From contig NZ_MOXD01000002.1 in NCBI RefSeq assembly GCF_001976145.1, positions 527,824 through 591,823 on the forward strand: DNA of 64,000 nucleotides. The letters run 5' to 3'. Of the stretch, positions 20,878-34,104 are shown piece by piece (the stretch's first letter is position 1; each line of letters opens with the position of its first letter). The position numbers and the translations under genes are program-made. Below the pieces are notes generated by a model. It searched no databases and was not told the origin of the DNA. It saw only the letters and a program-made list of their open reading frames with translations. The stretch comes from Serratia oryzae (GTDB taxonomy: Bacteria > Pseudomonadota > Gammaproteobacteria > Enterobacterales > Enterobacteriaceae).

Positions 20878-20920
20878 ATATTAAGCATTTGATAGCATCT
20901 GATATGTGATTTTGGTTGCA
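20878..20920 (-). promoter_or_regulatory. Predicted CRP-dependent promoter of the dehydrogenase operon
   Basis: On the minus strand TAATAT (20883-20878) is a -10 candidate. A CRP-like site, TGTGA-N6-TTGCA at 20905-20920, is centred about 41.5 bp upstream of the expected start, the class II activation distance. No good -35 is seen, as expected for CRP dependence. One half-site is degenerate. Confidence 0.45.
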
Positions 20921-20965
20921 CTTTTTAAATTAATGTTAACTTGCACCCATTTTATGGGAATGAAT

Positions 20966-21009
20966 AGCCATAAAGATCACAATAAGTCATCTTTCACTTT
21001 ACTTATAAT
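20966..21009 (+). promoter_or_regulatory. Predicted promoter of the lyxose isomerase gene
   Basis: A perfect TATAAT lies at 21004-21009 without a recognisable -35. A TCACA half-site at 20977-20981, within a weak CRP-like 16-mer, would be centred near -42. The second half-site is poor, so activation by CRP is only a suggestion. Confidence 0.4.
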
Positions 21010-21024
21010 GACAACGATTTCATT
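21007..21024. promoter_or_regulatory. LacI-family operator O2 of the sugar divergon
   Basis: AATGACAACGATTTCATT has AATGA/TCATT arms around a central CG and overlaps the -10 of the isomerase promoter. It matches O1 (20848-20865) at the arms and core, giving the shared pattern AATGNNANCGATNNCATT. The likely ligand is the LacI-type regulator at 21845-22849. Confidence 0.65.
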
Positions 21025-21039
21025 ACCATTGGAGAGGGG

Positions 21040-21585
21040 ATGATGCAGACACGACAAGAGGCAGTAGAACAGACCGTGATGTTTCTTGAGCGCTGTGGAA
21101 TACAGTTGACTGACAGCGAGAAACAAATGATTGAGGTTGTGGATTTTGGCCTGCACGACTACCCCCGCTCGGGGCTACAGTTACTGACTTATATCAACAC
21201 ACCGCGCTATTGTGCTAAAGAGCTAGTGCTGTTTTCACACCAGACCTGCCCCGAACATCGTCATCCGCCCTTTAACAATACGCCGGGTAAACAAGAGACC
21301 TTTCGTTGCCGCTGGGGGGAGGTCTATCTGTTTGTTGAGGATGAAGAATTGACATTGAATACCGCTCAGGAGGAGCCTGTATGCGAGCCGCCAAAAGGTT
21401 TCGAGCAGTGGTATACCTGCCAGCGTTATATTTTATTGCGTGCAGGTGAGCAATACACCATTAATCCTAATACACGTCACTGGTTCCAGGCGGGGCAACG
21501 GGGAGCAGTGATTTCTGAGTTTTCCTCAGAAAGCCGTGATGATCTGGATATTTTCACCGATCCCAGTGTTAATCGTGTCGGTTAA
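21040..21585 (+). CDS. D-lyxose ketol-isomerase family protein
   Basis: A 181-residue cupin of the D-lyxose isomerase family (PF07385), which interconverts D-lyxose and D-xylulose and often D-mannose and D-fructose. The metal ligands are visible: His73 and His75 (CPEHRHPP), Glu86 (KQETFRCRWGEVYLF) and His147 (NPNTRHWF). The length is on the short side of the family. Two adjacent ATG codons are possible starts behind GGAGAGG. It is divergent from the kinase/dehydrogenase operon and would feed xylulose to that kinase. Confidence 0.85.
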   Translation: MMQTRQEAVEQTVMFLERCGIQLTDSEKQMIEVVDFGLHDYPRSGLQLLTYINTPRYCAKELVLFSHQTCPEHRHPPFNNTPGKQETFRCRWGEVYLFVEDEELTLNTAQEEPVCEPPKGFEQWYTCQRYILLRAGEQYTINPNTRHWFQAGQRGAVISEFSSESRDDLDIFTDPSVNRVG

Positions 21586-21608
21586 TGATGGAGTAAAATG
21601 GGAGCATT

Positions 21609-21780
21609 TATACTCGTCATACTTCAAGTTGCATGTGCGTTGGCTTTGTAACTCGGCCCCTTCGGGGCCGCTGCAAGCAGCGTTCAAATCTAGATTTGTC
21701 ACCCCCAGTCACATAGTGGTCTATGCTCTTGGGGATTATGGGCCAGCGTTTGCCGCCTGACTGCAACGCGAAATATATTA
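21609..21780. repeat. ERIC element between isomerase and regulator genes
   Basis: It begins TATACTCGTCATACTTCAAG and contains the core halves CACCCCCAGTCACA and CTCTTGGGGATTATG. The right end (GCAACGCGAAATATATTA) is diverged from the usual ERIC terminus. Third ERIC copy of the window and the second within the inserted sugar locus. Confidence 0.82.
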
Positions 21781-21844
21781 ATAGTGATAATATTTAATGA
21801 TTCTTTTATGATACAAAATGACGCATTCCAGTCAGGAGTAAAAC

Positions 21845-22849
21845 GTGGCAGTTGAACGACCACAGAAAGCGACGCTTGAGAGCGTCGCGACGCTTGCAAA
21901 TGTCAGCAAAATTACCGTATCCCGTGCTTTCTCCCAACCGGATAAAGTTCACCCCGAGACATTGCGTAGGATACTCAGCATGGCGGAGAGTGTCGGGTAT
22001 GTGGTGAACAGGGCGGCACGTAATCTTCGGACTAATACGAGCAAAACGATAGGTATTGTCAATCCTGATATGACGAACCCGTTTTTTGGTACGCTCACCA
22101 AGCTGATGACACTTGAGGCGCAAAAAGCGGGTTATGATACGCTGGCCTTTGACTCTTATGAGTCGCAGATGAATGAGGATCGTATCATCGATAAGCTGAT
22201 TGGCTACAATGTGGACGCTATCATTTTATCGGTGCTCTCTTCTGATCGTAACTATCTGCCCGGTTATCTGAAAAATTTGGAAAAACTGGGTATTCCGGTG
22301 ATTTTGGTTGACCGGGAACTGGTGGGGGCAGATTGCAGCGGCGTTTATATCGACAATCTCGACTGTGGGTTACAGGCTGGTCGCTATCTGATAGAGCAGC
22401 ACTGCCAAAAGGTCGTGGTGGTTTCCGGGCCTGACGATTCTAATGTGGCAAGAGAGCGCATTACTGGGCTGACGGCGGCGTTGCAAGGTAAGGTGACGAG
22501 TCTGGATGTTATCTATGCGGATTTCTATATGGATGCTGCCTTGCAGGTGACAAGCGATTATCTCAGCCATCATCAGGCACCTGACTATTTTGTGGGTTGT
22601 AATAACCAGATTTCGTTAGGCATCATCAAGGCTTGTATGGACCACCAGCTCATTTTGATGAAAGACGTCTCGTTGTTCAGTATTGATGAAGTCTCTTATG
22701 CATCGATTTATGGGTTTAATTTCCCTTATATTTCCCATGATTTATATGAAATTGCCTGGCAGGCGGTAGGGTTGGCTATCCGCCGGGCGGTGGATCACAA
22801 TGTCAAGCCGGGGAAAGTTATTGTCAGAGGAAAACTGATCGCGGGGTAG
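21845..22849 (+). CDS. LacI-family transcriptional regulator of the sugar locus
   Basis: A 334-residue repressor: helix-turn-helix and hinge at residues 8-60 (TLESVATLANVSKITVSRAFSQP in two parts), then a periplasmic-binding-like sensor domain starting GIVNPDMTNPFFG. It begins with GTG behind AGGAG. Nearest target candidates are the two matched operators between the divergent arms. The inducer is presumably a pentose, pentitol or phosphorylated product. Confidence 0.9.
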   Translation: MAVERPQKATLESVATLANVSKITVSRAFSQPDKVHPETLRRILSMAESVGYVVNRAARNLRTNTSKTIGIVNPDMTNPFFGTLTKLMTLEAQKAGYDTLAFDSYESQMNEDRIIDKLIGYNVDAIILSVLSSDRNYLPGYLKNLEKLGIPVILVDRELVGADCSGVYIDNLDCGLQAGRYLIEQHCQKVVVVSGPDDSNVARERITGLTAALQGKVTSLDVIYADFYMDAALQVTSDYLSHHQAPDYFVGCNNQISLGIIKACMDHQLILMKDVSLFSIDEVSYASIYGFNFPYISHDLYEIAWQAVGLAIRRAVDHNVKPGKVIVRGKLIAG

Positions 22850-23107
22850 TTGATGGCCCCAGGTTCAAAATGCAGTCTTTCAGGTCATTGCTCGCTACAC
22901 ACAGGTATTTGACACCCGGCTTTTTGAGCGGCAGATAGAGAGCGTGAGTGTCAGAAAGTTTGTCATCCTTGGCAGTGTTTTTGGCTGTTTCGATGAGTCA
23001 TGAAGATTGGCAAAGGGCAGAGAGAGGTTTGTTGAATCAGGGTGAGAGCAACAGACTCATTTGCAACCTCGCTGTAGGAGAGGGTTGGTTGAAGGGACTT
23101 GCACGCA

Positions 23108-24028
23108 ATGTTTAATTACTTTCTCAAACGCCTGCTGGGGCTGATCCCAACGCTGCTGATTGTGGCGGTGCTGGTATTCCTGTTTGTGCATCTGCTGCCG
23201 GGCGATCCGGCGCGGCTGGTGGCCGGGCAAGACGCCGACGAAGCGGTGGTGCAACTGGTGCGCCAGGATTTGGGGCTGGATAAACCGCTGCCGCAGCAGT
23301 TTGTGCGTTTCTTCGTCAACATTCTGCAGGGCGATTTTGGCACCTCGATGGTCTCTAAGCGCCCGGTCAGTGCAGAGATCGCCTCACGCTTTATGCCCAC
23401 GTTCTGGCTGACGATCGCCAGCATGCTGTGGGCGGTGGTCTTCGGTATGGGGATCGGTATGACTTCCGCCGTGTGGCGCAACCGCTGGCCGGATCGGCTG
23501 GGTATGACGCTGGCGGTGTCAGGCATCTCTTTCCCGGCCTTTGCGCTGGGGATGCTGCTGATGCAGGTGTTTTCAGTCAACTTGGGCTGGTTGCCCACGG
23601 TGGGGGCAGATAGCTGGCGGCACTATATTCTGCCCTCCGTCACGCTGGGCGCGGCGGTGGCTGCGGTGATGGCGCGTTTTACCCGTGCCTCGTTTGTCGA
23701 AGTGATGCAGGAAGACTATATGCGCACCGCGCGCGCCAAGGGCGTGCGGGAGTCGCTGGTGATCGTCAAGCACGGGCTACGCAACGCGATGATCCCGGTG
23801 GTGACCATGATGGGCCTGCAGTTTGGTTTTCTGCTGGGTGGCTCGATCGTGGTGGAAAAGGTATTCAACTGGCCGGGATTAGGGCGCTTGCTGGTGGATT
23901 CGGTAGAAATGCGCGATTACCCGGTGATCCAGGCCGAAGTGCTGTTGTTTTCCCTGGAGTTTATTCTGATTAACTTGTTGGTGGATATGCTGTATGCGGC
24001 GATCAACCCTTCCATTCGCTATCAATAG
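23108..24028 (+). CDS. gsiC: Glutathione ABC importer permease GsiC
   Basis: A 306-residue DppB-type permease closely resembling E. coli GsiC ([38 protein letters not shown]-loop, [18 protein letters not shown]). The ATG at 23108 is preferred over an upstream TTG. It is cut off from gsiAB by the sugar locus, so it needs a promoter in 22850-23107 or read-through from the LacI gene. That 258-bp gap shows no obvious promoter or terminator to my eye. Confidence 0.95.
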   Translation: MFNYFLKRLLGLIPTLLIVAVLVFLFVHLLPGDPARLVAGQDADEAVVQLVRQDLGLDKPLPQQFVRFFVNILQGDFGTSMVSKRPVSAEIASRFMPTFWLTIASMLWAVVFGMGIGMTSAVWRNRWPDRLGMTLAVSGISFPAFALGMLLMQVFSVNLGWLPTVGADSWRHYILPSVTLGAAVAAVMARFTRASFVEVMQEDYMRTARAKGVRESLVIVKHGLRNAMIPVVTMMGLQFGFLLGGSIVVEKVFNWPGLGRLLVDSVEMRDYPVIQAEVLLFSLEFILINLLVDMLYAAINPSIRYQ

Positions 24029-24036
24029 GCGGCCGC

Positions 24037-24945
24037 ATGATTAAGCATTGGCGGCGAAATGCCGCACTGAAAGCGATGCCGCAGGTGAACCCTCATGCGG
24101 TGCGTACCCCTTGGCATGAATTCTGGCGGCGTTTCCGGCGGCAGCATGTGGCCATGGTGGCCGGGCTGTTTGTGCTGTTGCTGGTGGTGGCGGCGCTGTT
24201 GGCACCCTATCTGGTGCCCTATGATGCGGAGAACTACTTCGATTACGATCGGCTGAACGACGGCCCTTCGCTGCTGCACTGGCTGGGGGTTGATTCCCTC
24301 GGGCGCGATATCTTCAGCCGTATTCTGATGGGCGCGCGTATTTCCCTGGCGGCCGGGGTGTTTTCGGTCTTGGTGGGTGGGGCGATTGGCACGCTGCTTG
24401 GTTTATTGGCCGGGTACTATGAAGGCTGGTGGGATCGCATCGTGATGCGCATTAGCGACGTGCTGTTTGCCTTCCCCGGTATTCTGCTGGCGATTGGCGT
24501 GGTGGCGATCATGGGCAGCGGCATGGCCAACGTGATTGTTGCAGTGGCGATTTTCAGCATTCCGGCGTTTGCCCGTTTAGTGCGCGGCAATACGCTGGTG
24601 TTGAAACACCTGACCTACATTGAATCGGCGCGCAGCATTGGCGCTTCTGATTGGACCATTATCCTGCGGCATATTCTGCCGGGCACCATTTCATCCATTG
24701 TGGTCTATTTCACCATGCGTATCGGCACCTCGATTATCACCGCCGCCAGCCTGTCGTTTCTTGGGCTGGGCGCTCAGCCGCCCACGCCGGAGTGGGGGGC
24801 GATGCTTAATGAGGCCAGGGCCGATATGGTGATCGCACCGCACGTGGCGATCTTCCCCAGTTTGGCGATTTTCCTCACCGTGCTGGCGTTCAACCTGTTG
24901 GGCGATGGGCTGCGCGATGCGCTGGATCCGAAGCTGAAAGGTTAG
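24037..24945 (+). CDS. gsiD: Glutathione ABC importer permease GsiD
   Basis: A 302-residue DppC-type permease with the usual cytosolic N-terminus ([14 protein letters not shown]), [17 protein letters not shown], the EAA loop ESARSIGAS and [18 protein letters not shown]. It follows gsiC by 8 bp, forming the membrane channel with it. A bidirectional terminator lies 44 bp downstream. Confidence 0.96.
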   Translation: MIKHWRRNAALKAMPQVNPHAVRTPWHEFWRRFRRQHVAMVAGLFVLLLVVAALLAPYLVPYDAENYFDYDRLNDGPSLLHWLGVDSLGRDIFSRILMGARISLAAGVFSVLVGGAIGTLLGLLAGYYEGWWDRIVMRISDVLFAFPGILLAIGVVAIMGSGMANVIVAVAIFSIPAFARLVRGNTLVLKHLTYIESARSIGASDWTIILRHILPGTISSIVVYFTMRIGTSIITAASLSFLGLGAQPPTPEWGAMLNEARADMVIAPHVAIFPSLAIFLTVLAFNLLGDGLRDALDPKLKG

Positions 24946-24988
24946 CAGGGCGTTCGGAGATTTCAGGAAATAAGTGAATTTCAGGCGT

Positions 24989-25018
24989 AAAAAAACCGAC
25001 TGGTGAAGTCGGTTTTTT
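24989..25018. terminator. Bidirectional terminator shared by gsiD and the agrB-like sRNA
   Basis: ACCGACT and AGTCGGT form the stem around GGTGA. Six T residues follow on the plus strand (ending gsiCD) and seven on the minus strand (ending the sRNA). Confidence 0.92.
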
Positions 25019-25073
25019 ACTTACCGGAGCGGAGTTGGTAACTCTGGCCGGAATGAAGCAGTCCACATCTAAC
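24989..25073 (-). ncRNA. Predicted agrB-like antitoxin sRNA, about 85 nt
   Basis: The RNA would start at G25073, 7 nt after a near-consensus promoter, and end in the U-tract of the hairpin at 24989-25018. Its first 32 nt are complementary to the leader of the dinQ-like mRNA (25223-25255), with one G-U wobble and no mismatch. This is the layout of E. coli agrB, which represses dinQ from a duplicated leader segment. Short reading frames here (about 70 codons) have no support as proteins. Confidence 0.78.
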
Positions 25074-25079
25074 AGGGCA

Positions 25080-25108
25080 AGTATACGCCGAATATCTTCC
25101 ATGTTCAA
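25080..25108 (-). promoter_or_regulatory. Sigma-70 promoter of the agrB-like sRNA
   Basis: On the minus strand TTGAAC (25108-25103) and TATACT (25085-25080) are separated by exactly 17 bp. Both boxes are one base away from consensus. Confidence 0.82.
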
Positions 25109-25222
25109 ATCACTATATAGTCGGTATCATCAACTGGTTAGCTCTGTTTTACTGCTGAGTTCTGGCATGCGCGTAAACGTATTCAAGCCCTGACTGGATT
25201 ACGGGTGGTGCCGGTTCCGGTG

Positions 25223-25255
25223 CTCTGGCCGGAGTGAAGCAGTCCACATCTAACA
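25223..25255 (+). promoter_or_regulatory. sRNA target site in the dinQ-like leader (second copy of a 33-bp repeat)
   Basis: This 33-bp segment repeats 25042-25074, in the same orientation and with a single A/G difference. In the plus-strand transcript it lies 75 nt before the toxin start codon. The minus-strand copy here has no convincing promoter, so only the first copy is read as an sRNA gene. Confidence 0.75.
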
Positions 25256-25329
25256 ATGAAGGGCAGCCTCTGTGACAGGCAGTGTAAGGGTAAGCAGGGG
25301 TGTTCTCACTCCATTTAATGGAGAAACGG

Positions 25330-25413
25330 GTGAAAACTTTGATTGATAAAGTTCTCATCGTTCTGAAGGCGCTTGTTGCGCTGCTGGAACTGATCCGACA
25401 GTTCATCGATTGA
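25330..25413 (+). CDS. dinQ: DinQ-like type I toxin peptide
   Basis: A 27-residue peptide from a GTG with GGAG 6 nt upstream; an internal TTG would give 24 residues starting at the Ile-Asp-Lys that begins E. coli DinQ. The core IDKVLIVLKALVALLELIR differs from DinQ (IDKAIIVLGALIALLELIR, from memory) at few positions. It is a single membrane helix with a charged C-terminus (RQFID). DinQ inserts in the inner membrane and depolarises it. E. coli dinQ is LexA-controlled, but no SOS box was found here. The symbol is by resemblance. Confidence 0.8.
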   Translation: MKTLIDKVLIVLKALVALLELIRQFID

Positions 25414-25433
25414 TGATCGTGGAAACGTAGCTA

Positions 25434-25464
25434 AGGCCGGGGGGCTGACCACTCCCCGGCCTTT
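25434..25464 (+). terminator. Terminator of the dinQ-like transcript
   Basis: A 9-bp GC-rich stem (AGGCCGGGG / CCCCGGCCT) with an 11-nt loop ends in TTT, 21 bp after the toxin stop. It also sits 33 bp beyond the lacZ stop on the other strand. Confidence 0.85.
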
Positions 25465-25496
25465 AACATTTCTGTTCATAAATGCAGTAGTAGCGG

Positions 25497-28664
<3,168 letters not shown>

Positions 28665-28740
28665 TCACGCCGCTAAAGCGAAGAGGATCACAAATGGGGG
28701 GCAGGCCGGTAAAACCGGGGCCTTAAGCGATAAGGAAATC

Positions 28741-28775
28741 GCTGTTTGTGGCTACCGAGTGCAGCCACAAACAGC
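28741..28775. terminator. Perfect 13-bp inverted repeat after fghA
   Basis: GCTGTTTGTGGCT and AGCCACAAACAGC surround a 9-nt loop, 8 bp past the fghA stop codon. On the minus strand it is followed by GATTTCC, a modest T-tract, so it probably ends the frmA-fghA transcript. Confidence 0.65.
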
Positions 28776-28783
28776 TAAAAAAA

Positions 28784-29626
28784 TCAGCGGAAGAGATGCT
28801 CGGCGTGGAAGCGCAGGTGATCTTCGACAAACGTAGCAATAGTGAAATAGCTGTGGTCGTAACCCGGTTGAGTACGCAGCGTTAGCGGCCAGTCGAGCTG
28901 GCGTGCCAGCTCGGCCAGCTTCGCCGGTTGCAGTTGATCGGCCAGAAACTGGTCGCCATCCCCCTGATCCACCAGGATAGGCAGTTTTTCTGCACCGTTC
29001 GCCAGCAGGTGGCAACTGTCGTACTGCAGCCACTGGCTCTCGTCGTCACCCAGGTAGGCGGCAAAGGCTTTGCGCCCCCACGGCACCTGACAAGGGTTAA
29101 CAATCGGAGCAAAGGCCGATACGGAGCGGAAGCGCTGCGGATTGCGCAAGGCCATCATCAGCGCGCCGTGGCCGCCCATCGAGTGACCGAAGATGGAATG
29201 ACGATCGCTGATGCTGAAATGCTGCTGAATCAGCGCGGGCAGCTCATCACTGATGTAATCGTACATGCGAAAGTGCTTATCCCAAGGGGCCTGGGTGGCG
29301 TTGAGATAAAAACCAGCCCCCTGACCCAGATCGTAACTCGCGTCGTTGGGCACGTCGTCGCCGCGCGGGCTGGTGTCGGGCATCACCAATACCAACCCCA
29401 GTTCGGCAGCGATGCGTTGGGCACCCGCCTTCAGCGTGAAGTTTTCATCATTGCAGGTCAGCCCCGACAGCCAATACAACACCGGCGGGGGATTGTCATC
29501 GCGCGGCGGCGGCAGATAGATGCTGAAAGTCATGTTGCAATTCAGGCTCTGCGCCGCGTGGCGGTAACGCTGTTGCCAGCCACCGAACATGCGGTGCTCT
29601 TCGAGAAGTTCTAATGACGTGTTCAT
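28784..29626 (-). CDS. fghA: S-formylglutathione hydrolase
   Basis: A 280-residue esterase D-type alpha/beta hydrolase (YeiG/FrmB family). [13 protein letters not shown] carries the nucleophile Ser; [11 protein letters not shown] and [12 protein letters not shown] complete the family pattern. It splits S-formylglutathione into formate and glutathione, the second step of formaldehyde detoxification. It starts 16 bp after frmA with GGAGG upstream. In E. coli yeiG is next to folE, as it nearly is here. Confidence 0.95.
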   Translation of the reverse strand: MNTSLELLEEHRMFGGWQQRYRHAAQSLNCNMTFSIYLPPPRDDNPPPVLYWLSGLTCNDENFTLKAGAQRIAAELGLVLVMPDTSPRGDDVPNDASYDLGQGAGFYLNATQAPWDKHFRMYDYISDELPALIQQHFSISDRHSIFGHSMGGHGALMMALRNPQRFRSVSAFAPIVNPCQVPWGRKAFAAYLGDDESQWLQYDSCHLLANGAEKLPILVDQGDGDQFLADQLQPAKLAELARQLDWPLTLRTQPGYDHSYFTIATFVEDHLRFHAEHLFR

Positions 29627-29642
29627 CTCCCTGCCTCCAGGC

Positions 29643-31662
<2,020 letters not shown>

Positions 31663-31767
31663 TACTTTCTCTTTTTGTGATGAACTTGGTGAGTATTATT
31701 CAGTTTTTGTGAGTGTAATACTGCTGCATGATAGTCGCAACTTTCTTCTAACATTCAGGAATCACCC

Positions 31768-32928
31768 ATGGCGTTAAGAATTGCTCTGAGTGGCTTTATT
31801 GCGTTGATTGTCGCGATGGGCATTGGCCGTTTTGCCTTTACGCCACAGGTGCCGCTGATGATAGCTGAGCAGCAGTTTACCCTGACCGGGGCCGGGCTGG
31901 TGGCAGCGCTGAACTACCTGGGCTACCTGTGTGGCGCTTTTGACGCCATGCGCGCCAGCCGCCACGTCGAGTGCCGTTTGTGGCTCGGTGTTTGGGGTGT
32001 AGTGCTCCTCACTCTGTTGTCGGCAGTGGTTGATGGCGTATGGTGGCACGGAGCGGTGCGCTTGGTGATTGGCTGGGCCAGCGGCTGGTCGATGGTGCTG
32101 GTGGCGGCGTGGACCAATGAGCGCTTGGCTCATTTTGGCCGCCCGGCGTTAAGCGCCGCCGTATTTGCCGGGCCGGGAGCCGGGATTTTTATCAGCGGTA
32201 TGTTGGCGGTGGCAATCAACAGCCTGGCACTGAGTGCAGCACAGGCATGGCTGGTGTATGGCGTGCTGGCCTTGGTGTTGGTTGGTGTTATCAGCATTAA
32301 TCTGCCGCGGGCTGGAGATCTGCACCGCCCGGATACGGCTCCGGAACCGCTGGTGCTGACTCCGGCCTTGAAGCGCCTGGTATGGAGCTATAGCCTGGCT
32401 GGCTTTGGCTATATCCTGCCCGCCACCTTTCTTTCGCAGATGGCGGCGGCGCGTTTCCCCGGCAGCCTGTTTGCCCAGTTTGTCTGGCCGATTTTTGGTG
32501 GTGCGGCGGTGCTGGGGATCGTCATCGGTATTCTGACGCGCCATAAGCTCACGACGCAAAGCCGGTTGGCCATCACCTTATGGGTGCAGGCGCTGGGCGT
32601 GCTGTGTGCTGAGTTGGTGCCGGGTGTAAGCGGGCTGGTGCTGGGCGCACTATTTACCGGCGGTGGCTTCCTCAGTGTGGTACAGCTTTCCATTCTGCAC
32701 GGCAGGGAGTTGGCCCCTCATCATGCGCGCTACATGGCAGGGTTGCTGACCACCGGTTATGCGTTAGGGCAACTGGTTGGCCCCGTCTTGTCGGCGGTTT
32801 CAACCGCCCTGACCCAACGGTTGGAGCCCGCACTGTATGTCGCGGTGGTGGCGTTGGCGATCGCCGGTTTGCTGGTGATCAATACGCCGGCGCGGGCCGC
32901 GACAAAAAACGAGCATAACGCTGATTGA
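31768..32928 (+). CDS. YbfB/YjiJ-family MFS transporter
   Basis: A 386-residue membrane protein with about twelve helices. GIGRFAFTPQVPLM near the N-terminus, ALNYLGYLCGA and GPGAGIFISGM are typical of the YbfB/YjiJ group (sugar-phosphate-exporter-like MFS). Divergent from the LysR gene by 105 bp, so probably in its regulon. Substrate not predictable. Confidence 0.87.
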   Translation: MALRIALSGFIALIVAMGIGRFAFTPQVPLMIAEQQFTLTGAGLVAALNYLGYLCGAFDAMRASRHVECRLWLGVWGVVLLTLLSAVVDGVWWHGAVRLVIGWASGWSMVLVAAWTNERLAHFGRPALSAAVFAGPGAGIFISGMLAVAINSLALSAAQAWLVYGVLALVLVGVISINLPRAGDLHRPDTAPEPLVLTPALKRLVWSYSLAGFGYILPATFLSQMAAARFPGSLFAQFVWPIFGGAAVLGIVIGILTRHKLTTQSRLAITLWVQALGVLCAELVPGVSGLVLGALFTGGGFLSVVQLSILHGRELAPHHARYMAGLLTTGYALGQLVGPVLSAVSTALTQRLEPALYVAVVALAIAGLLVINTPARAATKNEHNAD

Positions 32929-33060
32929 ATTCCGTACAAAAAACACGGGATAGCCGCAGCCCGCCTGCCAGGGGCTGGATGCGGATATTTCACTCAATGA
33001 TGAAGCACAATCACTGGATAAACGCTTCGCTCTCATCTAGAGTGGGTGAAAATCTTGACC

Positions 33061-33088
33061 GAGTTCACGCTATACGGCGTATGAACTC
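33061..33088. promoter_or_regulatory. Inverted repeat upstream of folE
   Basis: GAGTTCA and TGAACTC lie around a core that itself contains ATAC/GTAT. It sits 88 bp upstream of the folE start and could be an operator or leader hairpin. No known motif was recognised. Confidence 0.35.
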
Positions 33089-33175
33089 AGTAGTTAAAAA
33101 GAATGAGACACCGCAAATCTGCTAGTGATTGGCCTAGCAGGCATTGTCGGAGCCGCCTGCCGGAGAAATATACCC

Positions 33176-33841
33176 ATGACATCGTTAAGTAATGAAGCTG
33201 CACTGGTGCACGCAGCGCTTGAAGCGCGCGGCCTGGAGACCCCCCTGTGCGGGGAAATGTTAGACCGAGAAACGCGTAAAAGCCGCATCAAAGAACACAT
33301 GACAGAAATCATGAAGTTGCTGAATCTCGATCTGTCTGATGACAGCCTGGCAGAAACGCCGCATCGCATTGCGAAAATGTATGTCGACGAAATTTTCTCC
33401 GGGCTGGATTATGCCAACTTCCCGAAAATCACCGTCATTGAGAACAAAATGAAGGTGGATGAAATGGTCACGGTGCGGGATATCACCCTGACCAGCACCT
33501 GCGAACACCATTTTGTGACCATCGATGGGAAAGCCACGGTGGCGTATATCCCGAAAGACGCGGTGATAGGCCTGTCGAAAATCAACCGTATCGTGCAGTT
33601 CTTCGCCCAGCGCCCGCAGGTGCAGGAACGTTTGACCCAGCAGATTCTGGTGGCGCTGCAAACCTTGCTCGGTACTAATAACGTGGCGGTATCGATTGAT
33701 GCGGTCCATTATTGTGTTAAGGCCCGTGGGATCCGCGATGCGACCAGCGCCACGACCACCACCTCTCTGGGAGGGCTGTTTAAATCCAGCCAGAACACCC
33801 GTCAGGAGTTCCTGCGTGCGGTGCGTCACCATCAGGGGTGA
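33176..33841 (+). CDS. folE: GTP cyclohydrolase I FolE
   Basis: A 221-residue enzyme that opens GTP to dihydroneopterin triphosphate, the first step of folate synthesis. The zinc ligands are in TSTCEHHF and VHYCVKARG, and LSKINRIV is conserved. The ATG at 33176 has GGAG upstream. As in E. coli it precedes yeiB and galS. A palindromic repeat pair is inserted between the stop and the terminator. Confidence 0.97.
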   Translation: MTSLSNEAALVHAALEARGLETPLCGEMLDRETRKSRIKEHMTEIMKLLNLDLSDDSLAETPHRIAKMYVDEIFSGLDYANFPKITVIENKMKVDEMVTVRDITLTSTCEHHFVTIDGKATVAYIPKDAVIGLSKINRIVQFFAQRPQVQERLTQQILVALQTLLGTNNVAVSIDAVHYCVKARGIRDATSATTTTSLGGLFKSSQNTRQEFLRAVRHHQG

Positions 33842-33941
33842 GAATGAGTGCTTCGGTAACGAAGAGAATAGGCGCCTGCGGGTAATACCGGTCGGTGAGG
33901 CGCAAAGCGGCATAATCTGCGTTAATTGCTCAAGGCGTCGC

Positions 33942-34051
33942 CCCCTCTCCCTGTGGGAGAGGGCCGGGGTGAGGGGCAAATCGCGCACAGATCATCCCCT
34001 CACCCTAACCCTCTCCCCAAAGGAGAGGGAACTGGCTAGCCTTAACTGACC
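33942..34051. repeat. REP-like palindromic pair with AACTGAC tail
   Basis: Same architecture as 6573-6682: CCCTCTCCCTGTGGGAGAGGG with GGTGAGGGG, a spacer, then CCCCTCACCC with CTCTCCCCAAAGGAGAGGG and the tail GGCTAGCCTTAACTGAC. It sits just before the folE terminator. Confidence 0.85.
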
Positions 34052-34057
34052 AGCATT

Positions 34058-34080
34058 AGGCGCCTGCGGGCGCCTTTTTA
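34058..34080 (+). terminator. Terminator downstream of folE
   Basis: AGGCGCC-TGCG-GGCGCCT followed by TTTTTA. Confidence 0.85.
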
Positions 34081-34104
34081 ACGATCTGAATACAGCGGTA
34101 TAAC

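Noticed and set aside
14460..23107. Prophage or insertion sequence as the cause of the gsi split
   Set aside because: No integrase, transposase, tRNA or terminal direct repeat was found at the edges; only ERIC elements lie inside.
25110..25222. Possible LexA box upstream of the dinQ-like gene
   Set aside because: CTG-rich stretches are present but none fits CTGT-N8-ACAG, so SOS control is not claimed.
24890..25406. Two minus-strand frames of 72 and 85 codons sharing a similar stretch
   Set aside because: The similarity comes from the 33-bp DNA repeat of the sRNA and its target; there are no ribosome sites and the frames cross the terminator and the toxin gene.
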